Position numbers and translations under genes: made by a program | Shown: one piece after another, positions 1 through 7,880 of the stretch | Position numbering within the stretch: position 1 is the stretch's first letter | How the letters are laid out: each line of letters begins with the position of its first letter | The notes under the pieces: generated by a model | Told to the model about the DNA's origin: nothing | The model's database searches: none | What the model saw: only the letters and a program-made list of their open reading frames with translations | From: SZUA-36 sp964650905 | Lineage (GTDB): Bacteria > Pseudomonadota > Gammaproteobacteria > Xanthomonadales > SZUA-36 | DNA length: 10,763 nt | NCBI GenBank assembly: GCA_964650905.1 | Contig: CAZYVH010000096.1 | Location: 1 to 10,763, forward strand | Direction: 5' to 3'

Positions 1-110
1 ACCAAAACATGTTGCCGGTGCGCTGAGCTGTCGAGATGATATTTGAAAAAACCTTCTGCCGTCGGTGAACGACAAATATTTCCCATGCATACAAATAGTA
101 TATTATACAT
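1..110 (-). CDS. Low-molecular-weight protein tyrosine phosphatase, N-terminal part (cut by the window edge)
   Basis: Reading leftward from the ATG at 110-108, 36 codons are visible before the edge. The product opens with a short hydrophobic strand followed by CMGNICRSP at residues 8-16 and then TAEG. This is the C(X)5R(S/T) P-loop of the low-molecular-weight phosphotyrosine phosphatase family. Cys8 would be the nucleophile and Arg14 would bind phosphate. The acid/base aspartate near the C-terminus lies outside the window. The family is cytoplasmic; members dephosphorylate tyrosine-phosphorylated proteins such as polysaccharide-export kinases, but the substrate cannot be read from this fragment. 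The start lies 15 bases after the kdsB stop, as expected for the last genes of this operon, and Pseudomonas has a phosphatase gene in the same place. No Shine-Dalgarno sequence precedes the ATG and the junction is almost pure A/T. Family assignment is firm; completeness is unknown. Confidence 0.9.
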   Translation of the reverse strand, partial: MYNILFVCMGNICRSPTAEGFFKYHLDSSAHRQHVL

Positions 111-125
111 ATAGATATAATATTA

Positions 126-908
126 TCATGATATTTTACTAGAAATTAATTCCTCGATGCGCGCCAGATCATCCTGGGTGTCCACACCGGCCGGAATGAA
201 CTCACAGGCCTGCGCCATTACGATCCTGCCGCCCTGCTCCAGGATGCGTAATTGTTCCAACCGTTCACTGCACTCCAGTGGTGTCGCTGGGGTGGCAGTA
301 AAATTGCGCAGGGCGTGCAGTCGATAGGCGTACACACCAAGATGCCGTTTCCAGCATTCACCGGCGTTGATCGCTGCAGCAATGCTGTCGTGACCACGTG
401 TATAGGGTATGGCTGAACGACTGAAATACAGAGCATTGTTACGCACATCGGTGACCACCTTGACGGCGTTAGGGTCGAGGACTTCCGGCGCCTCTTCCAT
501 GGGCCAGTAAAGACTGGCCACATCACTGTCCGGGTTCGCTGCCAGCAGACCGGCAACCTGGTCGAGGCAGTCCGGGGGCATCAGTGGCTCATCACCTTGC
601 ACGTTAACCACCAGCGTCTCGTCCGGCCATCCCAGGCGTTTGGCACATTCTGCGACCCGGTCGCTGCCACTGTTGTGCCCGGAACCGGTCATGACCACGC
701 TGGCGCCAAATGAGCGCGCGATCGTCTGGATACGTTTATCGTCACTTGCAATGGTCACGGAGCGGGCAGCCGATTGCACAGCGCGCTGCCAGACGTGTTG
801 CAACAACGGCATGCCGGCCAAGTCCAGCAACAACTTACCGGGTAAACGCTCGGACGCGTAACGCGCAGGTATCACGATATGGTATTCCGGTTTCATACCC
901 TGACCCAT
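126..908 (-). CDS. kdsB: 3-deoxy-manno-octulosonate cytidylyltransferase (CMP-Kdo synthetase)
   Basis: KdsB is a cytoplasmic enzyme that couples CTP and Kdo to CMP-Kdo, the donor for the inner core of LPS. The 260-residue product has the family's N-terminal nucleotide-binding motif IPARYASERLPGK (residues 13-25), NVQGDEP (102-108; Asp106 is the expected metal ligand), NAVKVV and YFSRSAIP in the middle, RHLGVYAYR, LEQLRILEQG and the C-terminal GVDTQDDLARIE. Its length is close to the E. coli enzyme (about 248). Two starts are possible. The ATG at 908 has AGGA six bases upstream (915-918) and gives a 16-bp overlap with lpxK. The ATG at 896 (Met5) forms an ATGA overlap with the lpxK stop and aligns better with family N-termini. 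I list the longer form. It follows lpxK in one operon; the ycaR (Trm112-like) gene found between them in some relatives is absent. Confidence 0.96.
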   Translation of the reverse strand: MGQGMKPEYHIVIPARYASERLPGKLLLDLAGMPLLQHVWQRAVQSAARSVTIASDDKRIQTIARSFGASVVMTGSGHNSGSDRVAECAKRLGWPDETLVVNVQGDEPLMPPDCLDQVAGLLAANPDSDVASLYWPMEEAPEVLDPNAVKVVTDVRNNALYFSRSAIPYTRGHDSIAAAINAGECWKRHLGVYAYRLHALRNFTATPATPLECSERLEQLRILEQGGRIVMAQACEFIPAGVDTQDDLARIEELISSKIS

Positions 909-1927
909 AGACTATCCTGTTGTAACTGTTTAATTTTTTCTTTGAAACTATTTCTGAAAGCATCCGGTAATTGTGCTGCCACGGGCACATACCAAGCATT
1001 TCTGAGCCCGAAACCACGGCATTTCACCGCATCTTTCGCGGTCATGATAATCGTTGCGCCGCTACGCATCGAGTCAAAATCTTCACGCCGGTAGGTGTGG
1101 TGGTCGGCAAAGCAGTGGCGGGTCAACGTAAATCCCTGATTCTCCAGTGCAGCAAAAAATGGCTGCGGATTAGCAATACCGGCTAGTGCGTGCACCTGCC
1201 CGCCTGCTGTTTGCTTCAACAGTTCAGCTATTGTAACGACGCTATCATCGTCCAGCGAGCGTGGCCGCCTTTGACACAGATGCATCGTATATGTGTCAAG
1301 ATCCTGGGGTGCACCGGCCCAGTCACCCTTACTGATGACATAATCAACCCCGTACAAACGTTGCAGCGGTTCGCGCAAGGGGCCGGCAGGCAGCAAATGT
1401 CCATTGCCGGTGCCGCGCTCACCATCAACCACGCACAGGGTGATATCCCATTTGATACCAGGCGTCTGCAGACCATCATCTGAAATAATCAGACCGAGGT
1501 CCATTTTGCCGAGTTTCGTCAGTGCGTCACCACGCTGTGATGCAACCACCACGGGTGCCACGGTACACTCTGCAAGCAACAGCGGTTCATCCCCGCACAG
1601 GTACGGATCAGAGCCGGGTCTGACGAGTATTGTTTCATTGCTGTGCCGGGCATAACCCGTGCTGGCAATACCGGGTTCAAGACCCAGTTCCCGGGCCAAC
1701 TGACACAGGGCCATAACGAGCGGGGTTTTGCCGCTGCCCCCTGCTGTGATATTCCCAACCACGACCCGTGGCGGACCTGGCGGCATAGTTTCTTTGCCCG
1801 CAGCGGGTTCTCTGTGTTGGTATTGCCATGCTGCCTTGTAAACGGGTTCCAGACCACGCAAATACCAGGGAGGGCGGCGTGTACCATACCAATGGGTATG
1901 CAACCAGTTCTGAAGACCCAAGCGCAT
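893..1927 (-). CDS. lpxK: Tetraacyldisaccharide 4'-kinase (lipid A biosynthesis)
   Basis: LpxK is an inner-membrane-associated kinase that phosphorylates the 4' position of tetraacyldisaccharide-1-phosphate to make lipid IVA. With the ATG at 1927 the product is 344 residues. It has a short amphipathic N-terminus with the WY...W.L pattern of the family, a P-loop GNITAGGSGKT (58-68), GDEP (112-115), SDDGLQ (149-154), LPAGPLREP (179-187), DHH (275-277) and TAKDAVKC (296-303). The frame stays open upstream to a GTG at 1987, but that would overlap msbA by 50 bases; the ATG at 1927 leaves a 10-base gap and fits the family N-terminus, although no clear Shine-Dalgarno is seen. Odd points: the usual SRGYG motif reads STGYA (89-93), the histidine normally following DDGxQ is Thr155, and the following R-D is W-D (160-161). 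Core catalytic residues (P-loop Lys/Thr, GDEP Asp, DHH) remain, so activity is likely. Confidence 0.93.
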   Translation of the reverse strand: MRLGLQNWLHTHWYGTRRPPWYLRGLEPVYKAAWQYQHREPAAGKETMPPGPPRVVVGNITAGGSGKTPLVMALCQLARELGLEPGIASTGYARHSNETILVRPGSDPYLCGDEPLLLAECTVAPVVVASQRGDALTKLGKMDLGLIISDDGLQTPGIKWDITLCVVDGERGTGNGHLLPAGPLREPLQRLYGVDYVISKGDWAGAPQDLDTYTMHLCQRRPRSLDDDSVVTIAELLKQTAGGQVHALAGIANPQPFFAALENQGFTLTRHCFADHHTYRREDFDSMRSGATIIMTAKDAVKCRGFGLRNAWYVPVAAQLPDAFRNSFKEKIKQLQQDSLWVRV

Positions 1928-1937
1928 ACGATAGCAG

Positions 1938-3698
1938 TCAGGCCTCAGCGCCAAACTGGGTCTGGTAAAGACGGGCATAAGCTCCACCGTGTTCGATCAA
2001 TTCAGCGTGCGTACCCTGTTCTATGACCCTGCCCTGGTCCAATACAATGACCTGGTCGGCATTTTCAATGGTTGAAAGACGGTGTGCGATAACCAGTGTG
2101 GTACGATCTTTCATGACCTCCTTGAGTGCAGCCTGGATGGCCCGTTCGGACTCTGAATCCAACGACGAGGTCGCCTCATCCAGGATCAGTATGGGCGCAT
2201 CCTTGAGCAGCGCCCTGGCGATCGCAAGACGTTGCCGCTGGCCGCCGGACAAGGAAGTTCCATCCTCGCCCAGACGGGTATCCAGACCATCGGGTAGTTG
2301 TTCGATAAATTCCATTGCGTGTGCTGAACGGGCTGCATTGATGATGGCGCCACGCTCGCTGCCTGCCAATACGCCATAGGCGATATTGGCTGCGATGGTG
2401 TCGTTAAAAAGGACCACGTCCTGGCCGACCAGGGCGATTTGCTGTCGCAGACTGTCAAGCGGGTACGCCGTTAATTCGCGTCCATCCAGCGTGATATGGC
2501 CGTCGTTGTAACCATAAAAGCGCGGCAACAGGCCTGCGAGCGTGGTTTTTCCACTGCCACTCTTGCCCACCAGCGCGGTGACACTACCCGCCGGGAGATG
2601 CAGGCTGATGTGCTCCAGGACCGGTTGCCGGCTACCGTCATACTGAAAACAAACATCATCGAACACGATGTCACCGGTAACCCGTGCAACGTCTGACTCG
2701 CCACCATGATCTTCCTTGTCGGTATCGATGACCCTGAAAATACTTTCAGCGGCAGCAATACCCTTTTGCAATTGCGATTGCACGGTTGTCAGGCGTTTTA
2801 ACGGTGGGATGGTGGCTACCATGGCAAAGAAAATGGAGGTGAAGGTACCCGCCGTGATCTGCGCCAGCATCGAAGGCCGGATTGCAATCAGTATCAGGCT
2901 TACCATGGCCAGGCCTGCCGCCAATTGCACCATTGATGAACTGAGCATGTGCATGGCGACCATGCGCATGTGCTGACGCCGTGTGCGCTCGTTAACGCCG
3001 TCAAAGCGCTGTTGCTCGGTCTGCTGGCCGAGGAATACCTTGACCACACGCTGTCCGACCACGGCCTCTTCGGTTACGTGTGCGATGGCACCCATCGAAT
3101 CCTGGATATTGCGGCTGATTTTGCGAAATTTCCGGCTAATGACTGTAACCACCAGCGCGACCGCCGGCACCAACGCCAGCAACACCGCGGCAAGACGTGC
3201 GTTAAGTATCAGCATGACGATGAGCAGGTAGAGCAACAGCATGATATCCCGGAACGCAGCAATGACCGCGCGGGTCGCGGCGTTAGCGACTTGCTCACTG
3301 TTATAGGCAAGTTTGGAAATCAGATGGCCCACGGAAAAGTGATCATAAAACACACCCGGCAGGTGCAGATAGCTGGCGAACAATTCACGGCGCAAATCAG
3401 CCACCACCCGTCTGCCGGTCCACTCCATGGCGTAGTTTCCGCAAAAATAGCCAATAATGCGCGCCACTACAACAGCAAGGATACCCATCGCCAGCCACAG
3501 ACCATATTCAGCATCTTTTGCCACGAATACACGATCGATAAGGGGTTCCACGAAGCGGATGAACACGGCCTGCATGGCCGCATCCAGACTGACGCCTGCC
3601 AGACCAAGCGCAAATATCCAGCCATAATTGCGTGTGTAGCCCCACAGTCGCTTGTAGACCGCAGACGGGGTGTAATCTGACTGACGGTTCGGGGTCAC
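1938..3698 (-). CDS. msbA: Lipid A export ABC transporter, ATP-binding/permease protein MsbA
   Basis: MsbA is a homodimeric inner-membrane ABC exporter that flips core-lipid A to the periplasmic leaflet. The 586-residue product has the usual length. An N-terminal six-helix transmembrane domain (about residues 25-310, including hydrophobic stretches near 27-48, 67-90, 152-190 and 255-298) precedes a nucleotide-binding domain. That domain has Walker A GKSGSGKTT (378-386), Q-loop Gln426, signature LSGGQ (483-487), Walker B LILDE with catalytic Glu508, and H-loop His539. The start is a GTG (3698-3696) whose last bases form a GTGA overlap with the exbD stop, so translation is probably coupled; no separate strong ribosome site is visible. 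lpxK follows 10 bases after the stop. The msbA-lpxK pairing, conserved in gammaproteobacteria, supports lipid A export over a general drug-exporter role. Confidence 0.95.
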   Translation of the reverse strand: MTPNRQSDYTPSAVYKRLWGYTRNYGWIFALGLAGVSLDAAMQAVFIRFVEPLIDRVFVAKDAEYGLWLAMGILAVVVARIIGYFCGNYAMEWTGRRVVADLRRELFASYLHLPGVFYDHFSVGHLISKLAYNSEQVANAATRAVIAAFRDIMLLLYLLIVMLILNARLAAVLLALVPAVALVVTVISRKFRKISRNIQDSMGAIAHVTEEAVVGQRVVKVFLGQQTEQQRFDGVNERTRRQHMRMVAMHMLSSSMVQLAAGLAMVSLILIAIRPSMLAQITAGTFTSIFFAMVATIPPLKRLTTVQSQLQKGIAAAESIFRVIDTDKEDHGGESDVARVTGDIVFDDVCFQYDGSRQPVLEHISLHLPAGSVTALVGKSGSGKTTLAGLLPRFYGYNDGHITLDGRELTAYPLDSLRQQIALVGQDVVLFNDTIAANIAYGVLAGSERGAIINAARSAHAMEFIEQLPDGLDTRLGEDGTSLSGGQRQRLAIARALLKDAPILILDEATSSLDSESERAIQAALKEVMKDRTTLVIAHRLSTIENADQVIVLDQGRVIEQGTHAELIEHGGAYARLYQTQFGAEA

Positions 3699-4117
3699 TG
3701 CACTGGTACGCGCTCGGTCGCAATAGAGAGGCGGGTAAAACCAAGTTGTGCTGTAACGTCCATGGCCGTGACGACAAAGTGATGGGGTGTTTCAGCATCC
3801 GCTCTAAGGATTACCGGTACATCGCGATTTTCACCGGCCGCTTCGATAAGTGCGGCCTGGATGGTGGCCGGTCTGGCATCAACGAGTTGCCGGTCGTTGA
3901 GGTAGTAACGACCATCTTTATCAATCACCAGTTCAAAGCTGTCGGGTTGGTCCATTGCTGTGCTGACATCGCTGGCTTCCGGCAAATCCACCGTCAACAT
4001 GGCCGGGTGTTCAAAGGTTGTGCTGACCATGAAAAAGATCAATAGCAGGAAAACCACGTCAATCAGTGGTGTCATGTTCAGTTCCAGGTCTGGCTTTTTT
4101 GAAGACCGTAATTGCAT
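3695..4117 (-). CDS. exbD: Biopolymer transport protein ExbD (TolR/ExbD family)
   Basis: ExbD is the single-span partner of the ExbB proton channel and couples proton flow to a TonB-type protein. From the ATG at 4117 the product has 140 residues, typical for the family. It has a short cytoplasmic basic N-terminus, then NMTPLIDVVFLLLIFFMV (about residues 14-31) as the only membrane helix with the essential proton-carrying Asp20, and a periplasmic domain of about 105 residues. The frame extends upstream to 4177 inside exbB, but those extra residues do not resemble the family N-terminus. The chosen ATG sits four bases after the exbB stop, and the stop overlaps the msbA GTG start. No tonB is present in the window, so the energised receptor is unknown. 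TolR is the alternative, but no tolA/tolB/pal neighbours are present. Confidence 0.93.
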   Translation of the reverse strand: MQLRSSKKPDLELNMTPLIDVVFLLLIFFMVSTTFEHPAMLTVDLPEASDVSTAMDQPDSFELVIDKDGRYYLNDRQLVDARPATIQAALIEAAGENRDVPVILRADAETPHHFVVTAMDVTAQLGFTRLSIATERVPVQ

Positions 4118-4121
4118 GGCT

Positions 4122-4757
4122 TTAGCCAGGGTTCGGGCAATCTGCGTGCGCCATGTTGCCACGTTCGATGCAGTCAATCAGGTGGATCGCCTGTTCTTCC
4201 ATGGACAACACCAGATCGGACACACGACCGCTGAAATAGCGGTAGAAAAAATAGCTCGGGATCGCAACGGTCAAACCGGCGGCGGTTGTGATCAGAGCTT
4301 GTGAAATACCGCCTGCCAGCACGTTGGCATTACCCACACCACTGATCATGATGGTGGAAAATACCTTGATCATACCGATGACCGTGCCGAGTAAGCCCAA
4401 AAGGGGTGATATGCCGGCGATGGTGCCGAGTGTGTTGAGGAAACGCTCCAGGTCGTGTACCACCCGACGCCCGGTATCTTCAACACATTCTTTGAGGATT
4501 TCACGGGGGCGTGTGCGGTTGATCATGGCGGCGGCGAGAACCCGTCCAAGTGGTGAACCGGTCCGCAGCTGGTTCAAATGACGTGTATCCAGTTCATCCC
4601 GGGAGGCCCAGTTTTCGACCATGTCGCCCAACCCGTCGGGTGTGACCTTGTTTTTGCGTAGCGTCCAAAAGCGCTCAATGATTATCGCAACCGCCAGCGT
4701 CGAACATAACAGAATGGGCGCCATCAGCCAGCCACCGGCAAGAATGATTTCCAGCAT
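4122..4757 (-). CDS. exbB: MotA/TolQ/ExbB family proton channel protein (ExbB)
   Basis: The 211-residue protein is an inner-membrane proton channel subunit that works with ExbD. Three hydrophobic helices are visible at about residues 8-29, 110-133 and 148-173, with a cytoplasmic region between the first two, which is the MotA/TolQ/ExbB layout. The stretch ISPLLGLLGTVIGMI (116-130), with its GLLGTVxGM core, is the diagnostic family motif. The ATG at 4757 is supported by AAGGAG ten bases upstream. exbD begins four bases after the stop, so the two are co-translated. In Pseudomonas the same pair lies between comEC and the lipid A genes, so this is a conserved placement, though the link to LPS synthesis is positional and not proven. 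Confidence 0.93.
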   Translation of the reverse strand: MLEIILAGGWLMAPILLCSTLAVAIIIERFWTLRKNKVTPDGLGDMVENWASRDELDTRHLNQLRTGSPLGRVLAAAMINRTRPREILKECVEDTGRRVVHDLERFLNTLGTIAGISPLLGLLGTVIGMIKVFSTIMISGVGNANVLAGGISQALITTAAGLTVAIPSYFFYRYFSGRVSDLVLSMEEQAIHLIDCIERGNMAHADCPNPG

Positions 4758-4839
4758 GCAGTTTTCACTCCTTGGATAAATGACAGACCGAATAATACCT
4801 CAACTGAAGTAATGCATCGTAATTAATGGTGTGACTGCC
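4758..4839 (-). promoter_or_regulatory. comEC-exbB intergenic gap with exbB ribosome binding site
   Basis: This 82-base gap is one of two large breaks in the minus-strand train. It contains a strong Shine-Dalgarno AAGGAG at 4773-4768, ten bases before the exbB ATG. A TATTAT hexamer on the minus strand (4797-4792) could be a -10 element, but no convincing -35 lies 16-18 bases upstream, so an internal promoter is only possible. No terminator-like GC hairpin with a T-run follows comEC, so readthrough from the lol-comEC genes is likely. Confidence 0.45.
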
Positions 4840-7173
4840 TTACGGGCAGCCCGGTGCGCCCGGCCAGCGCCAGATGGCCGCACGTGAATTGCGGGCGGTT
4901 TTTACCGCCGTATGCCCAGCCGTATCGCCAATAACCCTGATGCCACCACAATCACCGCTATTGAGGGTACTGATACCTCTGGCGGCGAAGCGTGCCAGCA
5001 CTTCATTGCGTGGAAAGCCGAAGCGGTTGGACGGCCCCGAAGATATCAATGCCAACGCAGGATTGACCTGCTCAATAAACAACGTTGATGACGATGTCAG
5101 ACTGCCGTGGTGGGGCACTGTCAGCAGCCTATGTGGCTGCAGTCCGGCACTGACCAGCCTGTGTTCGACCACACGGCTGATATCGCCGCTCAATAACAGG
5201 CTCAGTTTGCCGGCGCGCATGCTGATCACACAGGAACTGTCGTTCCCCAGATAAGGCAGACCGACCGACGGGTGCAGTATGTTGAAATTCATACTGGCGG
5301 AAGACCAGGCTGCCGGTGCGATACAGGGCTCGATACCCGTGCGTTGCTTGCGCAAACTGGCCTGGTAATGGGCGTGGGGGTAAAGCTGTCTGAGGTGTGC
5401 CAGACCGCCGGCATGATCCATGTCACCATTGCTGGCGACGACCCGGTCAGGTTGCCGGCCCGTGGCGGTGATCAATGGCTGAATAACGCCTGTGACGGTG
5501 TCCCAACCCGCCTCGCCAGTCAAGCCGTTACCTGGGCCGGTGTCATAGACCAGCAGGTAGTCATTGGAAGACACGAGTACCGACAGACCCTGGCCGACAT
5601 CCAGCAAATCAACCCGCACTTCGTCTGGGGCCAGACGGCTGGCCGCTGGTACCAACAGCGGCAACAGTAACAGTGCACCGCCAAGGCGGCCGGGAATTCC
5701 GCGTGGCATCAACAGCGCCAGTGCACCCGACATGGCCAGAATGACACTCAACAGACCCGGTGCGCGGGTCGCTGCCATTGCACCGGGCTGCAATGACGCG
5801 AGAGCGGTCAGGAATAACATCAGGCCCTGTGTGACATATGCTGCACCAGTCAGACACCATCCCGCCACTGGTCCCGGCAATCCCAGCAGTAGCATGGCGA
5901 ATATCAGCAGGGGCACGACAACAAGACTGACGACGGGTATGGCGACCAGGTTGGCCAGCAGACCCGGCAGACTGGCCTGTTGGAACCAGTACATTCCCAG
6001 CGGTGCCATGACCAGCGAGATCCCCAGTTGGGCAAACAGTATCCTGCGCCACACCGGCATCACGCCATAACGGGGTGTAAATAAAAATAACAAAACCGCA
6101 ACGGCAGTAAATGAAAACCAGAAGCCGGCCCGCAAGGGTGCAAATGGATCTGCGATTAACACACCCGCCAGCGCAATCATCCAGGCCAGCAACGGATGGA
6201 CATTGCGTTTGCCCACAAGCACCAGCGTGGCGACACTTAACATGATCAGTGCACGTTGCGTAGACACACCAAAGCCAGCCATGGCTGCATAGACCAGTGC
6301 GGCCAACCAACATATCAGCCAGGGCAAACCAACGGCCAGTCGTTGTCTCAGACCCGTCGGAAACAGCAACAGGCCCAGACGCCCCAAATAAAACCCCATA
6401 GCGGCAGCCAGACCGATATGCAAGCCCGATATGGCCAGCAAATGCCCGGTGCCGGTGGCGGACAACACCCGCCTGTCAGACCGCAACAGTCCACGCTGGT
6501 CGGCAATTGCGAGTGCTGCAAGCAGCCGGAACGCCGGCAATTCACCACCCGCCAGCCTGAGTTTTGCCAACAGCACTTCCCGCCAGTGCTGCAGGTTGAA
6601 TGGCGGTGGTCCAGCAAGACGCAGGTTGTGCCCGTCCTTGACGGTTGCCAATGCCCCAACACCATCGGCAAATAAGCGGCGCTCGTAATCTGTGCCGTGG
6701 AAGTTGACCCGGCCCTTGGTGGTCCGTAGTTTCAGTTGCATCTGCCAGCGCTCACCAGCGTGCAATTGCGGTAATGACCGTTCACGCCCGGCAAGCGGAT
6801 TGGCTGCGCGAGACGGGTAACGTGGCGTATACCAGTAGACCCGGATTTTGGGGGGCAGAGGTGTCTGACCCGCATCCGGTAAAAAGTCAAATCGTACCCG
6901 CTCATCCCGGTAATCGGGCAGACTTCCAATCGTGCCCCTCACCACCTGTACGGAATTTTCCTGTTTTGCCTGCAATCTTTGCGCGAGACGTTGCTGGATC
7001 GCATGTGATGTGAACAGGAATCCCAGCAGCAGCAGGGCGGAAATTCGCCAACGTGGAAGCGCCAGTAAAAACAGAGCAACAATAAGCAGCAATATCCCAC
7101 CAGCCAGCGGCACAACGGTGCTGAACAGGTGTGGTGTCACCATGCCCACGATGAGCAAGGCCCAGTTTTTCAC
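4840..7173 (-). CDS. comEC: DNA internalization/competence protein ComEC/Rec2
   Basis: ComEC is the inner-membrane channel that carries single-stranded DNA into the cytoplasm during natural transformation. From the GTG at 7173 the product is 777 residues. Residue numbers here count from the TTG at 7194, seven codons upstream. Several N-terminal helices are followed by a soluble DUF4131-like region (about 80-200) and the multi-helix competence domain, carrying GTGHLLAISGLHIGL at 248-262, a family hallmark. A C-terminal metallo-beta-lactamase-like domain (about 525-760) has LLDVGQG (530-536), SNGDMDH (588-594), LLLSGD (666-671) and VPHHGS (693-698). The first metal-ligand position, usually His in SHGDxDH, is Asn589. 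The GTG start is preceded by a strong AGGGGG site; the TTG would give a TTGA overlap with the lolD stop but has only a weak AGG. Other type IV pilus or competence genes are not in the window. Confidence 0.93.
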   Translation of the reverse strand: MKNWALLIVGMVTPHLFSTVVPLAGGILLLIVALFLLALPRWRISALLLLGFLFTSHAIQQRLAQRLQAKQENSVQVVRGTIGSLPDYRDERVRFDFLPDAGQTPLPPKIRVYWYTPRYPSRAANPLAGRERSLPQLHAGERWQMQLKLRTTKGRVNFHGTDYERRLFADGVGALATVKDGHNLRLAGPPPFNLQHWREVLLAKLRLAGGELPAFRLLAALAIADQRGLLRSDRRVLSATGTGHLLAISGLHIGLAAAMGFYLGRLGLLLFPTGLRQRLAVGLPWLICWLAALVYAAMAGFGVSTQRALIMLSVATLVLVGKRNVHPLLAWMIALAGVLIADPFAPLRAGFWFSFTAVAVLLFLFTPRYGVMPVWRRILFAQLGISLVMAPLGMYWFQQASLPGLLANLVAIPVVSLVVVPLLIFAMLLLGLPGPVAGWCLTGAAYVTQGLMLFLTALASLQPGAMAATRAPGLLSVILAMSGALALLMPRGIPGRLGGALLLLPLLVPAASRLAPDEVRVDLLDVGQGLSVLVSSNDYLLVYDTGPGNGLTGEAGWDTVTGVIQPLITATGRQPDRVVASNGDMDHAGGLAHLRQLYPHAHYQASLRKQRTGIEPCIAPAAWSSASMNFNILHPSVGLPYLGNDSSCVISMRAGKLSLLLSGDISRVVEHRLVSAGLQPHRLLTVPHHGSLTSSSTLFIEQVNPALALISSGPSNRFGFPRNEVLARFAARGISTLNSGDCGGIRVIGDTAGHTAVKTARNSRAAIWRWPGAPGCP

Positions 7174-7175
7174 TT

Positions 7176-7183
7176 CCCCCCCT
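7176..7183 (-). promoter_or_regulatory. comEC: comEC Shine-Dalgarno with a run of seven G
   Basis: On the minus strand A at 7183 is followed by seven G (7182-7176) and AA, then the GTG codon at 7173-7171. The purine-rich run matches the anti-Shine-Dalgarno sequence and favours the GTG over the TTG at 7194 as the start. Because it is a homopolymer, a slip would alter spacing for the GTG start or shift the frame for the TTG start. Confidence 0.55.
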
Positions 7184-7190
7184 AACCCGC

Positions 7191-7880
7191 TCAAAGCGGC
7201 CTGAGCACCCCCATGTGCAATTCGAACTTCTGTGTCATCTGTGCTGCGAGCCGCATGTCGTGTGTCACCAGGATAAGACTGGTATTCATCTCCGCATTTA
7301 ACTCCAGCAGCTGTCCAAACACCCTGCCGGCGGTATTCTCATCCAGGTTACCCGTGGGCTCATCACCCAGCACACAGGACGGATTGCCAACCAGCGCCCT
7401 GGCGACCGCCGCGCGTTGTCTTTCACCACCTGATAACTCCCCCGGTTTGTGATCCAGACGTTGTCCAAGGCCGACTTTTTCCAGTAAGGTCATGGCATGC
7501 CTGGTCGCTTCCGATATCGATTGGCCACGGATCAGTAAGGGCATAGCAACGTTTTCAAGGGCTGTGAATTCCGCCAATAAATGATGGAACTGATAAATAA
7601 ATCCCATACGGGAATTGCGCAGCTCACCCCTTTCTCGTTCGCTCATGTCCCAGAGAGAGTGTCCTGCAAACAGGATATTCCCGCTACTCGGTCTGTCGAG
7701 ACCACCGAGTATGTGCAACAGGGTGCTTTTACCGGCGCCGGACGCACCCACGATGGCCACCGAGGTCCCTGCCGGTACCTTGAGGTCAACGGCCTTGAGT
7801 ACCTCGATCTTCCTGGGTCCCTGTCGGAAATTGCGAGCAACAGAGCGGGCTTCAATGACCATGTTGTTGTGTTCATTCAT
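7191..7880 (-). CDS. lolD: Lipoprotein-releasing system ATP-binding protein LolD
   Basis: LolD is the cytoplasmic ATPase of the Lol ABC transporter, which extracts outer-membrane lipoproteins from the inner membrane and passes them to LolA. From the ATG at 7880 the product is 229 residues, near the usual 230. It has Walker A GASGAGKST (45-53), Q-loop Gln97 within YQFHHLLAEFTALENV (the LolD-specific motif, about 96-111), signature LSGGE (149-153), Walker B with GDEP (172-175) and H-loop His207. The frame runs upstream to 7982 inside lolC, but that extension is not LolD-like. The ATG overlaps the lolC stop by eight bases (ATGAATGA), with GAGG nine bases upstream. It pairs functionally with the adjacent lolC. 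Confidence 0.96.
   Translation of the reverse strand: MNEHNNMVIEARSVARNFRQGPRKIEVLKAVDLKVPAGTSVAIVGASGAGKSTLLHILGGLDRPSSGNILFAGHSLWDMSERERGELRNSRMGFIYQFHHLLAEFTALENVAMPLLIRGQSISEATRHAMTLLEKVGLGQRLDHKPGELSGGERQRAAVARALVGNPSCVLGDEPTGNLDENTAGRVFGQLLELNAEMNTSLILVTHDMRLAAQMTQKFELHMGVLRPL

Noticed and set aside
97..125. A/T-rich tract as an intergenic promoter or terminator
   Set aside because: TATAAT-like hexamers occur on both strands, but translation showed that most of the tract is the start of the phosphatase gene, and no -35 is correctly spaced.
1928..1987. N-terminal extension of LpxK within msbA
   Set aside because: The extra 20 residues would overlap the end of msbA by 50 bases and do not match the LpxK N-terminus; the ATG at 1927 fits better.
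2949..3680. Long plus-strand open frame (243 codons)
   Set aside because: It lies opposite msbA, whose product has all ABC exporter motifs. The antisense translation has no recognisable domain.
5609..6313. Second long minus-strand frame (234 codons)
   Set aside because: It lies out of frame inside comEC and its cysteine- and glycine-rich translation shows no family motif.
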